DNA of 63,630 bases from an uncultured Bacteroidales bacterium (GCA_944321745.1 CALUML010000002.1:1-63630); one strand, 5' to 3'; positions 52,883 through 61,606 are shown, counted from the first letter of the stretch. Made by a program: numbers and translations. The notes: generated by a model from the letters alone, not told the origin.

Positions 52883-54040
52883 TCAGTAACGTATGGCAAG
52901 GGGTGGAGCCAACGATTGTCTCGGTGTGCCGCCACCTCCTGGCGTTTCCGCTGTGTTATTGGTTACTACGTGCAGGTTGGAAAAGATTTTGTCCATATCT
53001 TGCTTCCAAGGACTACTTGCCGAAAAATCAACCATAGGAAATCCCCAGTTCTTCTCAAATTCGTCCATGAACCGCCCATCAGGGCCCCATTCGGTGATAA
53101 TGGCGTACACATTCCACCCTGTGGCATCCACCAGATAAGCACCATAGTCTTGAAACGCCTGTGCCAGGATGCGGGCGGGTTCTGTGTTCAATTGCAGGGA
53201 GTCCAAATCCATCCAGGCGGGAATTGCCAACAAGGCACCCATACGGCAGTCTTTAACCACAGGATAAGACCGATCGGCATAATACCGTTCGGCAGCCGTG
53301 GCATCTGCCGCCTTGGCCGGCCAGCGATATCCTTTGGTTTCCTCATCGTAATAGATGTTTTTCATTTCGAACAAGTTCACCTTCAAAGCATGCCGTATAG
53401 GTCCTGATTCGGGGGTGAGTTCACCTACCCGCAAGGCTCCCCCTATGGCTGAAAGCCCTGATCCCCCATGCGCTCCGTAGAAGCCATCACCATATAAGTC
53501 TTCATCGGCAAATACATATTGTGAAGTGCCAAAGCCGCCTTCCTCGCAATGGGCAAATGGCTGTGTTTGGCGGATAGTCTTTTTATCGGGCATAAGCACG
53601 GCCAGTCCTGCATTAGGCGTTTGCCCATCCCACGTATCCGGGCTTACAATGAAATCCTGCGGTATCGGGGCATTGAACAACGCTTCGCCTGTCGATTCAC
53701 AACGCGACTCTGTCAAGCTCCACCCGGCTGTGCTTTTTTTTATTTCCATCAAAGGGGCATCGGGGGTCATCACGATATAGTCTTCGTCCACCGTCATGCC
53801 ATCGGCCGGTTCCAGCCGGGCGTGCACATACTCTGCATCGTTGCCAATAGGCATGTTCCAAATAGAAGTGGATGCAAACGGCCATTTGTATGGGTCACGC
53901 CTTTCTGTGAGAGTGGAATCCGTGGAAGCAGATATAGGTCCGCTCCCTTCCGGGCGGTTTGGGGGCGTGCAGGAGCAAACCAATGGCAGGATGGAAGCTC
54001 CCCACACCCACCATTGCCATATTCGTTTGGGGGATTTCAT
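52883..54040 (-). CDS. Lipoprotein of unknown function, paralog 2 of a tandem triplet
   Basis: The start at 54040 (MKSPKRIWQWWVWGASILPL) gives a lipoprotein signal (LVCSC); the ATG at 54049 is an alternative. The 385-residue product keeps every block listed for paralog 3 (RDPYKWPFASTSIWNMPIG, TWDGQTPNAGLAVLMPD, FAHCEEGG, DEDLYGDGFYGAHGGSGLSA, GPIRHALKVN, ILAQAFQDYGAYLVDATGW, EWGPDGRFMDEFEKNWGF) with a Ser/Thr-rich linker (GSGPISASTDSTLTERR) before the domain. It is most like paralog 3, from which it is separated by 48 nt. The two are probably a recent duplication. Confidence 0.7.
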   Translation of the reverse strand: MKSPKRIWQWWVWGASILPLVCSCTPPNRPEGSGPISASTDSTLTERRDPYKWPFASTSIWNMPIGNDAEYVHARLEPADGMTVDEDYIVMTPDAPLMEIKKSTAGWSLTESRCESTGEALFNAPIPQDFIVSPDTWDGQTPNAGLAVLMPDKKTIRQTQPFAHCEEGGFGTSQYVFADEDLYGDGFYGAHGGSGLSAIGGALRVGELTPESGPIRHALKVNLFEMKNIYYDEETKGYRWPAKAADATAAERYYADRSYPVVKDCRMGALLAIPAWMDLDSLQLNTEPARILAQAFQDYGAYLVDATGWNVYAIITEWGPDGRFMDEFEKNWGFPMVDFSASSPWKQDMDKIFSNLHVVTNNTAETPGGGGTPRQSLAPPLAIRY

Positions 54041-54119
54041 GCTGTTCAATTTTCAATTAGTCTTGCAAGCTAAGGCATCAACTCAGACGGACGGATGCGG
54101 CAGACTGCTATTATTTCTT

Positions 54120-55283
54120 TTAAAATCTAATGGCAAATGGAGGAGCTAAGGGCTGTCTTGGATTGCCTCCTCCACCAGGGGTAGCTTCCGTGTTGTTGAC
54201 CACTACATGCAGCTGGGCGAATATTTTGATCAGATCTTTTCCCCAGTCCGTCTGGTCATTCGTGGAGAAACTGAATCCCCAATTTTTCTGAAACTCGTCT
54301 TTGAACCGTCCTTCCGGCGACCATTCCGTAATAAAGGCATTCACATCCCATGCCGTATCGTCCACTACATATGCACCATAATCTTGCAGTGCTTGGGCAA
54401 GTATTTTGGCCGGTTCGGTCACTAATCCCAGATCCTCAATGTTGATGGATGGCGGTAATGCCAGTAATGCTCCCATACGACACTCTTTAACAGCGGGTTC
54501 TGTCCGTTTCCGTCCATATCCGTTATCTTCCTCTGCCGCATAGCTGTCTGCCCGGGTTGCCGGCCAGCGATAGCCCCCCGTTTCAGCATCGTAATAAAGG
54601 TTCTTGGCTCCCCACAAGTTGATTTTCAATGCGTGGCGTATCGGACCGGAAGTGGGGGTCAACTCGTGGATTCTCAAAGTTCCTCCGATGGCCGAAAGCT
54701 CGGAGCCGCCATGTGCCCCATACGTTCCCTCTCCATAGATATCCTCATCAGCAGCCACATATGTTGCAGTTCCTTCATCACTGGCCGGATCGCAATGGGC
54801 GAACGGCTGAAGTTGTTTGATGGTGCGTCCATCGGGCATAAGTACCGCCAAAGCAGCATTAGGGGTAAGGCCGTCCCACGTGTCGGGACTTATTTCCCAA
54901 GACTTTGGATAGGGTACTTCGCAAATCAACTCCCCGGTATGTTCACACCGTCCCGGGCCGGAACTCCACCCGGCATTGCTCTTGTATATTTTCAACATGT
55001 CCTCTGTGGGTGTCAAGCAAATGTAATCTTCATCTACCGTCATGGTGGCCACCCGTTCCAGCCCGGCATGTACGTATTCGGCTTCATCACCAATGGGCGT
55101 ATTCCAGATAGAGGTGGCCGAAAATGGCCATTTGAATGGGTCGCGTGTCCCGGGCATAACCGTGCTGTCACCCGGGGCGGGCGAAGGATTGGGGGTCGGT
55201 TCGTTCCCGTTAGGATGATTGCCTGAGCAAGAACAAGTAAGCAACAAGCCTGTTGCCATGCACAATAACATTCGTTTCTTCAT
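54120..55283 (-). CDS. Lipoprotein of unknown function, paralog 1 of a tandem triplet
   Basis: The start at 55283 (MKKRMLLCMATGLLLTCSC) gives a lipoprotein signal. The 387-residue product is the most divergent of the three: a Pro/Asn-rich linker (GNEPTPNPSPAPGDSTVMPG), RDPFKWPFSATSIWNTPIG, TWDGLTPNAALAVLMPDG, IKQLQPFAHCDP, DEDIYGEGTYGAHGGSELSA, IGGTLRIHELTPTSGPIRHA, ILAQALQDYGAYVVDDTAWD and EWSPEGRFKDEFQKNWGF. It lies 35 nt downstream of GH27. Because it differs most from the other two, substitution patterns here are the best guide to which residues are essential. Confidence 0.7.
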   Translation of the reverse strand: MKKRMLLCMATGLLLTCSCSGNHPNGNEPTPNPSPAPGDSTVMPGTRDPFKWPFSATSIWNTPIGDEAEYVHAGLERVATMTVDEDYICLTPTEDMLKIYKSNAGWSSGPGRCEHTGELICEVPYPKSWEISPDTWDGLTPNAALAVLMPDGRTIKQLQPFAHCDPASDEGTATYVAADEDIYGEGTYGAHGGSELSAIGGTLRIHELTPTSGPIRHALKINLWGAKNLYYDAETGGYRWPATRADSYAAEEDNGYGRKRTEPAVKECRMGALLALPPSINIEDLGLVTEPAKILAQALQDYGAYVVDDTAWDVNAFITEWSPEGRFKDEFQKNWGFSFSTNDQTDWGKDLIKIFAQLHVVVNNTEATPGGGGNPRQPLAPPFAIRF

Positions 55284-55317
55284 GTTTCTCTTCTTATTTA
55301 ATTTATTGAACAATGGT

Positions 55318-56676
55318 TTATTTCAAACCGAGCAACACAGCCCCATGAGGCGGGATGTTGACTTGAAAGCGGCCCTTCTTGACTGCCGATTGCTCTCCTG
55401 TCCACAGATTTTTGCTTGTTACGTACTCTTTGGACTGTGGAAGCGAGCTTGTGGAGAATGACAACGAAGTGGCTTCTTCGTTTGTGTTCAGAAACGCCAC
55501 ATAGACTTCATCACGCTTCTTGTCTTCCGCATACCAAATGCTTATTCCGCCTTCAAAACTCAATTCCTGATTGTTGCGGGTGCATTGGTTGACCCGTATC
55601 ACATCTTTATTGGTCAACAGGGAAAGGGTGAACTCGTCGTTGTCCGGTAAGTTTCCGCCTATCATCAGCGGTGAGCGGAAAATGCTCCATAGAGTCATCA
55701 TGAAATACTGCTCATCACGCGTGAAATAGGAATAGTGTGGTTTGCTACCTGCTGCCTCATGGCGTAGCTGCAAGTGCCCCAAAGGAAGCATATCAGCATC
55801 GGGCCAGTGGCCTTCTTTTGTGTGTTTCCACCACATCCGGCACAATTGCAGCTGCTCCGCCAGTTGCTCCCAGCTATCCCAGAAGTCAGCCGATATCCGC
55901 CACATGTTGGCGTGCTCCTGCAAATGCTTCGGATTACCGATAAATGCCGGACCTGGAGAAAGACTCAGTACGATAGGGCGTCCGCAACGCCTGATGGCTT
56001 CAGCCACCGCTTCAATCTCATCTGCATGGTAAGGATAGGAAAGATCATCCACCTTGATAAAGTCGATGCCCCAAGATGCATACAATTCGAACAGCGAGTT
56101 GTAGTATTCCTGTGCCCCGGGCTTGCTCATGTCCACTCCAACAAAACCGCCATACCATTTGCATGTATCGGGAAGATTGCACACATCCTGCGCCCGTTTG
56201 TCCGTTCCTTTTATCGGGGTATTTTCCACCACTGCCTGCCACGGCATACCACGCATGATGTGGATACCGAATTTTAATCCCTTGGCATGTACATAGTCAG
56301 CCAGAGGTTTCAACCCATTCCCATTGGGCGAAGATGGATGGAGCACTTCCGATGGAATAACCCGGCCATATTCATCCATATGCTGTACAGGACGGCGATT
56401 GGCAAATTTTTCCGGTGAGTTCTGGTCATCGCAATACCATAGGAAATCCAGCACCACGTACTCCCAACCATATTGTTTCAAATGCTCGGCCATGTAGTCG
56501 GTGTTTTGCTTCATCTCCGCTTCTGTCACATTACCGCCGAAGCAGTTGTAACTGTTCCACCCCATGGGCGGAGTAGAAGCCAGTATTCCTACAGCATCAT
56601 TCCCCTGGGCGACTGAGGAAAAAAACATACCACCACTGCAAACAAAAATTGCTAACCACTTCATTCTTTTTATCAT
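55318..56676 (-). CDS. GH27-family alpha-galactosidase
   Basis: This 452-residue protein has a Sec signal (WLAIFVCSGGMFFSSVAQG). The GH27 barrel reads TPPMGWNSYNCFGG, YVVLDFLWYCDD, GLKFGIHIMRGMPWQAV, GIDFIKVDDLSYPY (nucleophile Asp about 209), RPIVLSLSPGPAF and WRISADFWDSW (acid/base Asp about 263), then the C-terminal beta domain (GAVLLGLK). Both catalytic Asp are present. It would remove terminal alpha-galactose, as in galactomannan or galactosylated side chains. The family is firm; beta-L-arabinopyranosidase, a related GH27 activity, cannot be excluded. Confidence 0.9.
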   Translation of the reverse strand: MIKRMKWLAIFVCSGGMFFSSVAQGNDAVGILASTPPMGWNSYNCFGGNVTEAEMKQNTDYMAEHLKQYGWEYVVLDFLWYCDDQNSPEKFANRRPVQHMDEYGRVIPSEVLHPSSPNGNGLKPLADYVHAKGLKFGIHIMRGMPWQAVVENTPIKGTDKRAQDVCNLPDTCKWYGGFVGVDMSKPGAQEYYNSLFELYASWGIDFIKVDDLSYPYHADEIEAVAEAIRRCGRPIVLSLSPGPAFIGNPKHLQEHANMWRISADFWDSWEQLAEQLQLCRMWWKHTKEGHWPDADMLPLGHLQLRHEAAGSKPHYSYFTRDEQYFMMTLWSIFRSPLMIGGNLPDNDEFTLSLLTNKDVIRVNQCTRNNQELSFEGGISIWYAEDKKRDEVYVAFLNTNEEATSLSFSTSSLPQSKEYVTSKNLWTGEQSAVKKGRFQVNIPPHGAVLLGLK

Positions 56677-56714
56677 GATATCCTTTTGTTTTTATGTTTT
56701 ATTGTTTTATTAGC

Positions 56715-57698
56715 TTATTCTTGCTCTATGAATACCACATTACCTTGGATGGTGTATTTCATACCTCCCACGACATTGGACAATATCTTCAGTGACTGTT
56801 CCAGCGTTTCATTTTGGGAGAAGCGCACAGTCAGTAACCGATTATCATATACATGTGTCATGCATTGGATATTTACATGGTAACGCGCTTCCAATGCGGA
56901 CAGGATAGAAGCCAATTTCTCGGAACGGAACACTAAATCGCTTTTCCCTGGGCGGAGCATCGCATCGGTATCCACCTGGTTTTTCGCATATGTGCCCGAA
57001 GTGTTGTGATACACAATCTGTTCATTGGGCAACAATATCTCGTCTAAACTTGAACCCGTTACCTTCACTTTGCCCTCAAGCAAAGTAGTCACGGTTTTCA
57101 TGGATGATGCATAGGCCTCTACCAGGAATTCCGTGCCTAAGGCCGTCACATCCAGATGGCGGGTTTTCACCCGGAATGGTCGCTTGGCATCTTTTTCTAC
57201 ATCAAAATACGCTTTGCCATCCAAATAAATTTCTCGACAATCCTCGGGAAAGACTTCTGGATAAATAACCAAAGAGCCTTGTTCAACAAAGACTTTGGAA
57301 TGGTCAGGCAGCAACAATTCTTTTTCTTCTCCCAATGGGACATAGCATTGCACCATATTCCAATCGGTAGGCCGATTTATCTGTTGATGCAACCACATGC
57401 CACACAAAGCGCCAACCAAAAGCAACAAGACAGCTGCCGCTGCACGTACAAACACATTCCCGATGCGTAACCTGCTATGTGACTCACCCCATATCTTGGT
57501 TTGTACTTTTCTCAAATCGCGCAAAGTATCTCGTCTGGATACAGCTTTTGATGCATTCCATAATTCCAGCAATGCCTCTTCCTGCAAATCGCCATCCACT
57601 CTCTTCAGAAACCAAGCGTAAAATCTCAAACGCAGGCTTTCAGACGCATCTGTGTGGAAAAAAAGCTTGATTATATTCTTTTTCCCGAGCTGTCGCAT
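56715..57698 (-). CDS. FecR-family anti-sigma factor (full length)
   Basis: This 327-residue protein has an N-terminal cytoplasmic anti-sigma part (about 1-78; RFYAWFLKRVDGDLQEEALL, ELWNASK), one transmembrane helix (VRAAAAVLLLLVGALCGMWL, about 83-103), the FecR domain (CYVPLGEEKELLLPDHSKVF, GKAYFDVEKDAKRPF, TALGTEFLVEAY, TTLLEGKVKV) and an STN-like end (VRFSQNETLEQSLKILSNVV). It sits divergently from the ECF sigma factor, the standard partner arrangement, and directly upstream of GH27 in the same direction as the island operon. It would hold the sigma factor until SusC signals through the envelope. Confidence 0.88.
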   Translation of the reverse strand: MRQLGKKNIIKLFFHTDASESLRLRFYAWFLKRVDGDLQEEALLELWNASKAVSRRDTLRDLRKVQTKIWGESHSRLRIGNVFVRAAAAVLLLLVGALCGMWLHQQINRPTDWNMVQCYVPLGEEKELLLPDHSKVFVEQGSLVIYPEVFPEDCREIYLDGKAYFDVEKDAKRPFRVKTRHLDVTALGTEFLVEAYASSMKTVTTLLEGKVKVTGSSLDEILLPNEQIVYHNTSGTYAKNQVDTDAMLRPGKSDLVFRSEKLASILSALEARYHVNIQCMTHVYDNRLLTVRFSQNETLEQSLKILSNVVGGMKYTIQGNVVFIEQE

Positions 57699-57941
57699 TA
57701 CCTCCTATAACTTTCTTGTACTTATATAAGACACCTACCCGGCGCACCACACACAAAGGCAAAATAAATAAAATGAATATCCGCAATTTATCATAGCATG
57801 ACATTGTCTGCCCCCCCTTACGGGATACTACACTTTAGAAGAAAGACAGAAAATGGCGTTCGTGCCTTTCGTACCTGTCGCCGGGAAAAATTTTTCTTAC
57901 TACTTATCATTGTTATTTTTTCTTATATTATTCTGTTTATA

Positions 57942-57950
57942 TACTTTTGC
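57942..57950 (+). promoter_or_regulatory. Predicted -7 element of the ECF sigma promoter
   Basis: TACTTTTGC matches the Bacteroidota TAnnTTTG(C) -7 box. It overlaps the TTG codon at 57947, so translation must begin downstream, which favours the GTG at 57974 (AAGGA at 53-57 of this stretch is the only purine-rich match). I see no clear -33 TTTG at the usual distance. Region 57,699-57,941 is AT-rich and otherwise unremarkable. Confidence 0.45.
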
Positions 57951-57973
57951 ATAAGGAATTATTCCTTCCACCG

Positions 57974-58540
57974 GTGGACAGCGCACAAATAGACATATTA
58001 TTAAAGAAAATAAAAGAAAGCAATCACGATGCTTTCAACAGACTGTTTATGGAATACTATCCACAAGTCAAAGCATTTCTCTTCGGTTTTATCAAAAACA
58101 TGGATGATGCATCAGACATGGCTCAAGATATATTCGTCAAGATTTGGCAAAATCGGGATGCCTTGCCGCAAATAGCTAATTTCAAATCATATTTATTCCG
58201 CACAGCAAAGAATGCAGTACTTAATTTTATTGAACACACATTGGTAGAAAAAAACTTCCAAGACAAAGCCGTTGTCAAGAGTCTATCCAAGCCCTATTAC
58301 CAAGAAGTCATTGAAGATGACCTATATGCTCGCGAACTGGAGATGCTGCTCGACATGGCCGTAGAACAAATGCCTGAACAACGAAAAAAAATATTCAAGT
58401 TGAGCAGGAAAGAAGGGCTTAGCAACGAAGAAATATCCCACATGCTACAAATAAACAAACGGACTGTGGAAAACCACATTACTAATGCTCTCAAAGATTT
58501 ACGTAAAATCGTTTCAAGCACACTCTCCATTTTGTCATAG
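57974..58540 (+). CDS. ECF-type RNA polymerase sigma factor
   Basis: There is no ATG near the start; the TTG at 57947 lies inside a likely -7 box, so I chose the GTG at 57974. The 188-residue product has region 2 (NRLFMEYYPQVKAFLFGFIK, DASDMAQDIFVKIWQNRDAL) and region 4 (MPEQRKKIFKLSRKEGLSNE, EISHMLQINKRTVENHITNA) with the helix-turn-helix. It lacks a fused regulatory domain. It pairs with the divergent FecR (56,715) and with the STN-carrying SusC to switch on the island PUL. It is convergent with GH3, with a 26-nt gap. Confidence 0.9.
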   Translation: MDSAQIDILLKKIKESNHDAFNRLFMEYYPQVKAFLFGFIKNMDDASDMAQDIFVKIWQNRDALPQIANFKSYLFRTAKNAVLNFIEHTLVEKNFQDKAVVKSLSKPYYQEVIEDDLYARELEMLLDMAVEQMPEQRKKIFKLSRKEGLSNEEISHMLQINKRTVENHITNALKDLRKIVSSTLSILS

Positions 58541-58566
58541 GACATCTTATGTTATGGTGTCGCACA

Positions 58567-60780
58567 TCAGTCAATCAGTTCTAATTTTATTTTCTTATCC
58601 TTTACCATAACATAATAGGTTCCCGTTTCCAAAAACCGTTCTCCCTGAGCGTTCACAAAACTTAGGTCGCGCTCGGGAATCAATTCGAAGTAGAATGTGC
58701 GACAAGTTCCTGCCTCAATGAACTGCTTTTCAAAAAACTTAAGTTCTTTTACAGGACGGGAAATGGAGCAGGTTGGATCGGAAACAAACCAATGCACAGT
58801 TTCTTTCCCGTCAAAGTTGCCTGCATTCGTCACTTGTATTTCCAATCGGAGCTTTTCGTTTTTTCGAATAGTATCCTTTGGTAAATACAAGTCACCATAT
58901 TCAAAAGTGGTATAGCTCAGCCCATGGCCAAATGCGTACAGAGGTTCCGTCGGGATGTCTTGGTATTTCCCTTGGAAAGGACGGGCACTTTGCCGCGTGT
59001 TATAGTACATGGGTATTTGCCCTGTCGTCAGAGGAAATGTGATGGACAGTTTCCCGGAAGGATTGATGCGGCCAGAGAGGATTCCAGCCAACGCTTTTCC
59101 ACCCATAATACCAGGCTGCCACATTTCCACAATAGCATCGCACAACGGCTCGATACGGCATAGTTCCAACGGACGCCCGTTGGAAAGTACCAGCACGATG
59201 GGTTTACCTGTTTTCTTCATGTCTTGAAGCAACGCTTCTTGGATGGCAGGCAGAGCCAGCGTAGAACGGGACGCATTCTCCCCACTCCAAGCATTCTTCT
59301 CGCCCAAACACAAAACGAGAACATCGGCTTGCTCGGCAATTGCGCGTGCTTCTGCAAAGCCACTCCGATCATCGCCATCAAATCCACAGCCTGCGGCATA
59401 AAGAAAGTCCATCTTCTTGCCAAATTCCTTCTGCAAATTGTCATAAATACTGCCTTCCACATCCTCTACACGCCCGTGGGCAGTCCACGAACCTAACATG
59501 TGTTCCCGGTTATCAGCCATCGGGCCAATGACGGCCACCGTTTTCGCACACAGGGGAAGCAGCCCATTATCATTCTTCAGCAGCACCATGGACTCCTCGG
59601 CCATCTTTGTGGCCAATTCTTTGTTATAGGGTAACAAAATACGTTCATCCTCGGGCAACTCCACCGCGTACGGCTGTTCAAACAATCCCAAGCGAAACTT
59701 CAAGGCCAAGATGTTGGCAACCGCCTCGTCTATTCGTGCCACAGGTATTTTCCCCTCAGCCACCAATGCACCTAAATGGTCCTTATAGCAAAAGTCTTTC
59801 ATATCCATGTCGACACCAGCGGCAAACGCCTTATAAGCAGCCTCCTTTTTGTCGGCAGCAACTCCTTGGGATATCAATTGTTCCACGGCGTTCCAATCGG
59901 CAACAACGAATCCACCAAAGTCCCATTTTTCTTTTAGTACTTCCGTCAACAAGTAGTGGTTGGCCGTGGCAGGCGTACCGTTGATGTCGTTGAATGCGCT
60001 CATCACCGTAGCAGCACCGGCACATACACCAGCTTCATAAGGTGGAAGGTAAGTATCCCACAAGGCTTGAGGTGACACATCCGTAGCCTCGTAGTCTCGC
60101 CCGCCTTGTGACAGACCGTAGCCGACAAAGTGCTTCAGGCAAGCGGCCACACTTCGCGGTGATGACAAATCAGAGCCTTGATACCCACCTACGGCAGCAA
60201 CGGCAAACACACTAGTGGCGTACGGGTCTTCTCCATATCCTTCCGCCACACGCCCCCAACGACCATCCCGTGCCACGTCAATCATGGGCGAAAAGACCCA
60301 CTCCACCCCCGACATGCGCGCTTCCTGAGCTGCTACCGCACATGCTTGACCCACCAGTTCCGGATTCCAAGAACATGCCTGTGCCAACGGAATAGGAAAG
60401 ATGGTGCGGAAGCCATGTATTACGTCGAAACCGAAGAGGAGCGGAATGCCCAACCTGGAAACTTCCAGCTCCCTCCGCTGCAAAGAATTACGTAGCACTG
60501 CATTATCATTGAAATAAATATAAGAGCCTATACCCGGAATGAAAGTGTCGCTCACTTCTCCGATATTATTCACGTTAGAGTTTTCTCCCAATATGTATTG
60601 GTTTAGCTGCAGTATTTTTTCTTCCAACGTCATACGCGACAATAAGTCTGCCACCCTTTCATCAACGGTTCGCCCCGCGTCTTTGTACAATGGAATTTCT
60701 CCTGCCGGATAAGCACAGTCAAGCAAAAAACTTAGCCCGAAAAACAAAACTATTGAGCAAATTCTAAATAACGTTTTCAT
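58567..60780 (-). CDS. GH3-family beta-glycosidase
   Basis: The start at 60780 (MKTLFRICSIVLFFGLSFLL) gives a Sec signal; an ATG at 60795 is possible. The 737-residue protein has the GH3 TIM barrel (RVADLLSRMTLEEKILQLNQ, LLFGFDVIHGFRTIFP, ARDGRWGRVAEGYGEDPY, KHFVGYG) with the nucleophile Asp in GFVVADWNAVEQL (about 291). The alpha/beta-sandwich (LLKNDNGLLPL, VLCLGEKNAWSGENASRSTL) supplies the acid/base Glu, and a fibronectin-like end follows. It is similar in layout to Bacteroidota beta-glucosidases and probably releases terminal beta-glucose or beta-xylose. It is the outermost gene of the island, transcribed away from the FKBP copy. Confidence 0.9.
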   Translation of the reverse strand: MKTLFRICSIVLFFGLSFLLDCAYPAGEIPLYKDAGRTVDERVADLLSRMTLEEKILQLNQYILGENSNVNNIGEVSDTFIPGIGSYIYFNDNAVLRNSLQRRELEVSRLGIPLLFGFDVIHGFRTIFPIPLAQACSWNPELVGQACAVAAQEARMSGVEWVFSPMIDVARDGRWGRVAEGYGEDPYATSVFAVAAVGGYQGSDLSSPRSVAACLKHFVGYGLSQGGRDYEATDVSPQALWDTYLPPYEAGVCAGAATVMSAFNDINGTPATANHYLLTEVLKEKWDFGGFVVADWNAVEQLISQGVAADKKEAAYKAFAAGVDMDMKDFCYKDHLGALVAEGKIPVARIDEAVANILALKFRLGLFEQPYAVELPEDERILLPYNKELATKMAEESMVLLKNDNGLLPLCAKTVAVIGPMADNREHMLGSWTAHGRVEDVEGSIYDNLQKEFGKKMDFLYAAGCGFDGDDRSGFAEARAIAEQADVLVLCLGEKNAWSGENASRSTLALPAIQEALLQDMKKTGKPIVLVLSNGRPLELCRIEPLCDAIVEMWQPGIMGGKALAGILSGRINPSGKLSITFPLTTGQIPMYYNTRQSARPFQGKYQDIPTEPLYAFGHGLSYTTFEYGDLYLPKDTIRKNEKLRLEIQVTNAGNFDGKETVHWFVSDPTCSISRPVKELKFFEKQFIEAGTCRTFYFELIPERDLSFVNAQGERFLETGTYYVMVKDKKIKLELID

Positions 60781-60871
60781 TTTATCTTCCCGCAATTAAT
60801 GTTCTCCATGTAAACAAGACAAATCATAGACAACAAACGCACAAGTCCAAGCCAACAAACCTGAACCACCC

Positions 60872-61326
60872 GCCACCCGCTCCACCCCTTTACTATTTTT
60901 TAACACCCCGACGCCCCACAACTCACCATTATGGACTATCTTTGCCCTGCCGAAAACGGATTTGGCATTTAACCCAAACCGGTCAGCAGACCATTCAGGT
61001 TTAAAGAAAAAAAAGAAACACATGGACAAAGTGAGTTACGCGCTGGGGATGAGCCTCGGCAACAACCTGCTGCAAAGCGGCATCACAACGTTGGACTACG
61101 CCCGGCTGGCCCAAGGCATACAGGACGTGATGGAACACCGCAAGCCGGAAATTTCCTACCAGGAAGCCCAGACGGCCATCAACGACTTTTTCCGGGCACT
61201 GCAGGACAAGGCGGGGCAGAAGAACCGCGAGGAAGGACAGGCGTTCCTCGCCGCCAACGCCCGGCGCCCCGAAGTGGTCACCCTGCCCAGCGGGCTGCAA
61301 TACGAAGTAGTGCGCGAAGGCACCGG
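60872..61326 (+). repeat. 455-bp direct repeat, right copy (FKBP 5' fragment)
   Basis: The 454 matching bases include the FKBP promoter box TAtcTTTGC (60937-60945) and codons 1-101. Upstream (60781-60871) is foreign sequence from behind GH3; downstream the FKBP gene is intact. The promoter copy is included, so the intact gene may still be transcribed after integration. Confidence 0.95.
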
Positions 61327-61606
61327 CGCGAAGCCCAAAGCCTCGGACACCGTGGAGGTGCACTACCACGGCACGCTCATCGACGGCACGGTGTTCGACA
61401 GCTCCGTGCGGCGCGGAACGCCCGCCACCTTCGGCGTCACGCAGGTCATCCCCGGCTGGGTGGAAGCCCTGCAGCTCATGCCCGTCGGCTCCAAGTGGAA
61501 ACTCTACATCCCCTCCGAGCTGGCCTACGGCGCACAAGGCGCAGGCGGAGCCATCGGCCCGCACACCACCCTCGTGTTCGAAGTGGAGCTGCTGGGGATA
61601 AAATAG
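61022..61606 (+). CDS. FKBP-type peptidyl-prolyl isomerase (FklB-like, cytoplasmic)
   Basis: This 194-residue protein has no signal peptide. An N-terminal helical dimerisation domain (about 1-88; MDKVSYALGMSLGNNLLQS, EEGQAFLAANA) precedes the FKBP domain (LPSGLQYEVVREGTG, VEVHYHGTLIDGTVFDSS, VIPGWVEALQLMPVGSKWKL, YIPSELAYG, LVFEVELLGI). The residues typical of FKBP active sites (Tyr, Phe, Asp of VFDSS, Trp of GW) are present. It catalyses cis-trans isomerisation of Xaa-Pro bonds. The promoter and codons 1-101 are duplicated at 43,783; this is the functional copy. Confidence 0.92.
   Translation: MDKVSYALGMSLGNNLLQSGITTLDYARLAQGIQDVMEHRKPEISYQEAQTAINDFFRALQDKAGQKNREEGQAFLAANARRPEVVTLPSGLQYEVVREGTGAKPKASDTVEVHYHGTLIDGTVFDSSVRRGTPATFGVTQVIPGWVEALQLMPVGSKWKLYIPSELAYGAQGAGGAIGPHTTLVFEVELLGIK

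Larger units (their letters stand above)
44238..60871. mobile_element. Putative 16.6-kb PUL island integrated in the FKBP gene
   Basis: The segment lies between two direct copies of an FKBP 5' fragment. Its base composition is visibly more AT-rich than region 1, its regulation is by ECF sigma/FecR rather than HTCS, and it almost lacks the mosaic intergenic repeats present on both sides. No integrase, relaxase or transposase gene is visible in it, so movement by homologous single crossover of a circular molecule, or a carrier lost since, is the simplest reading. Confidence 0.6.
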
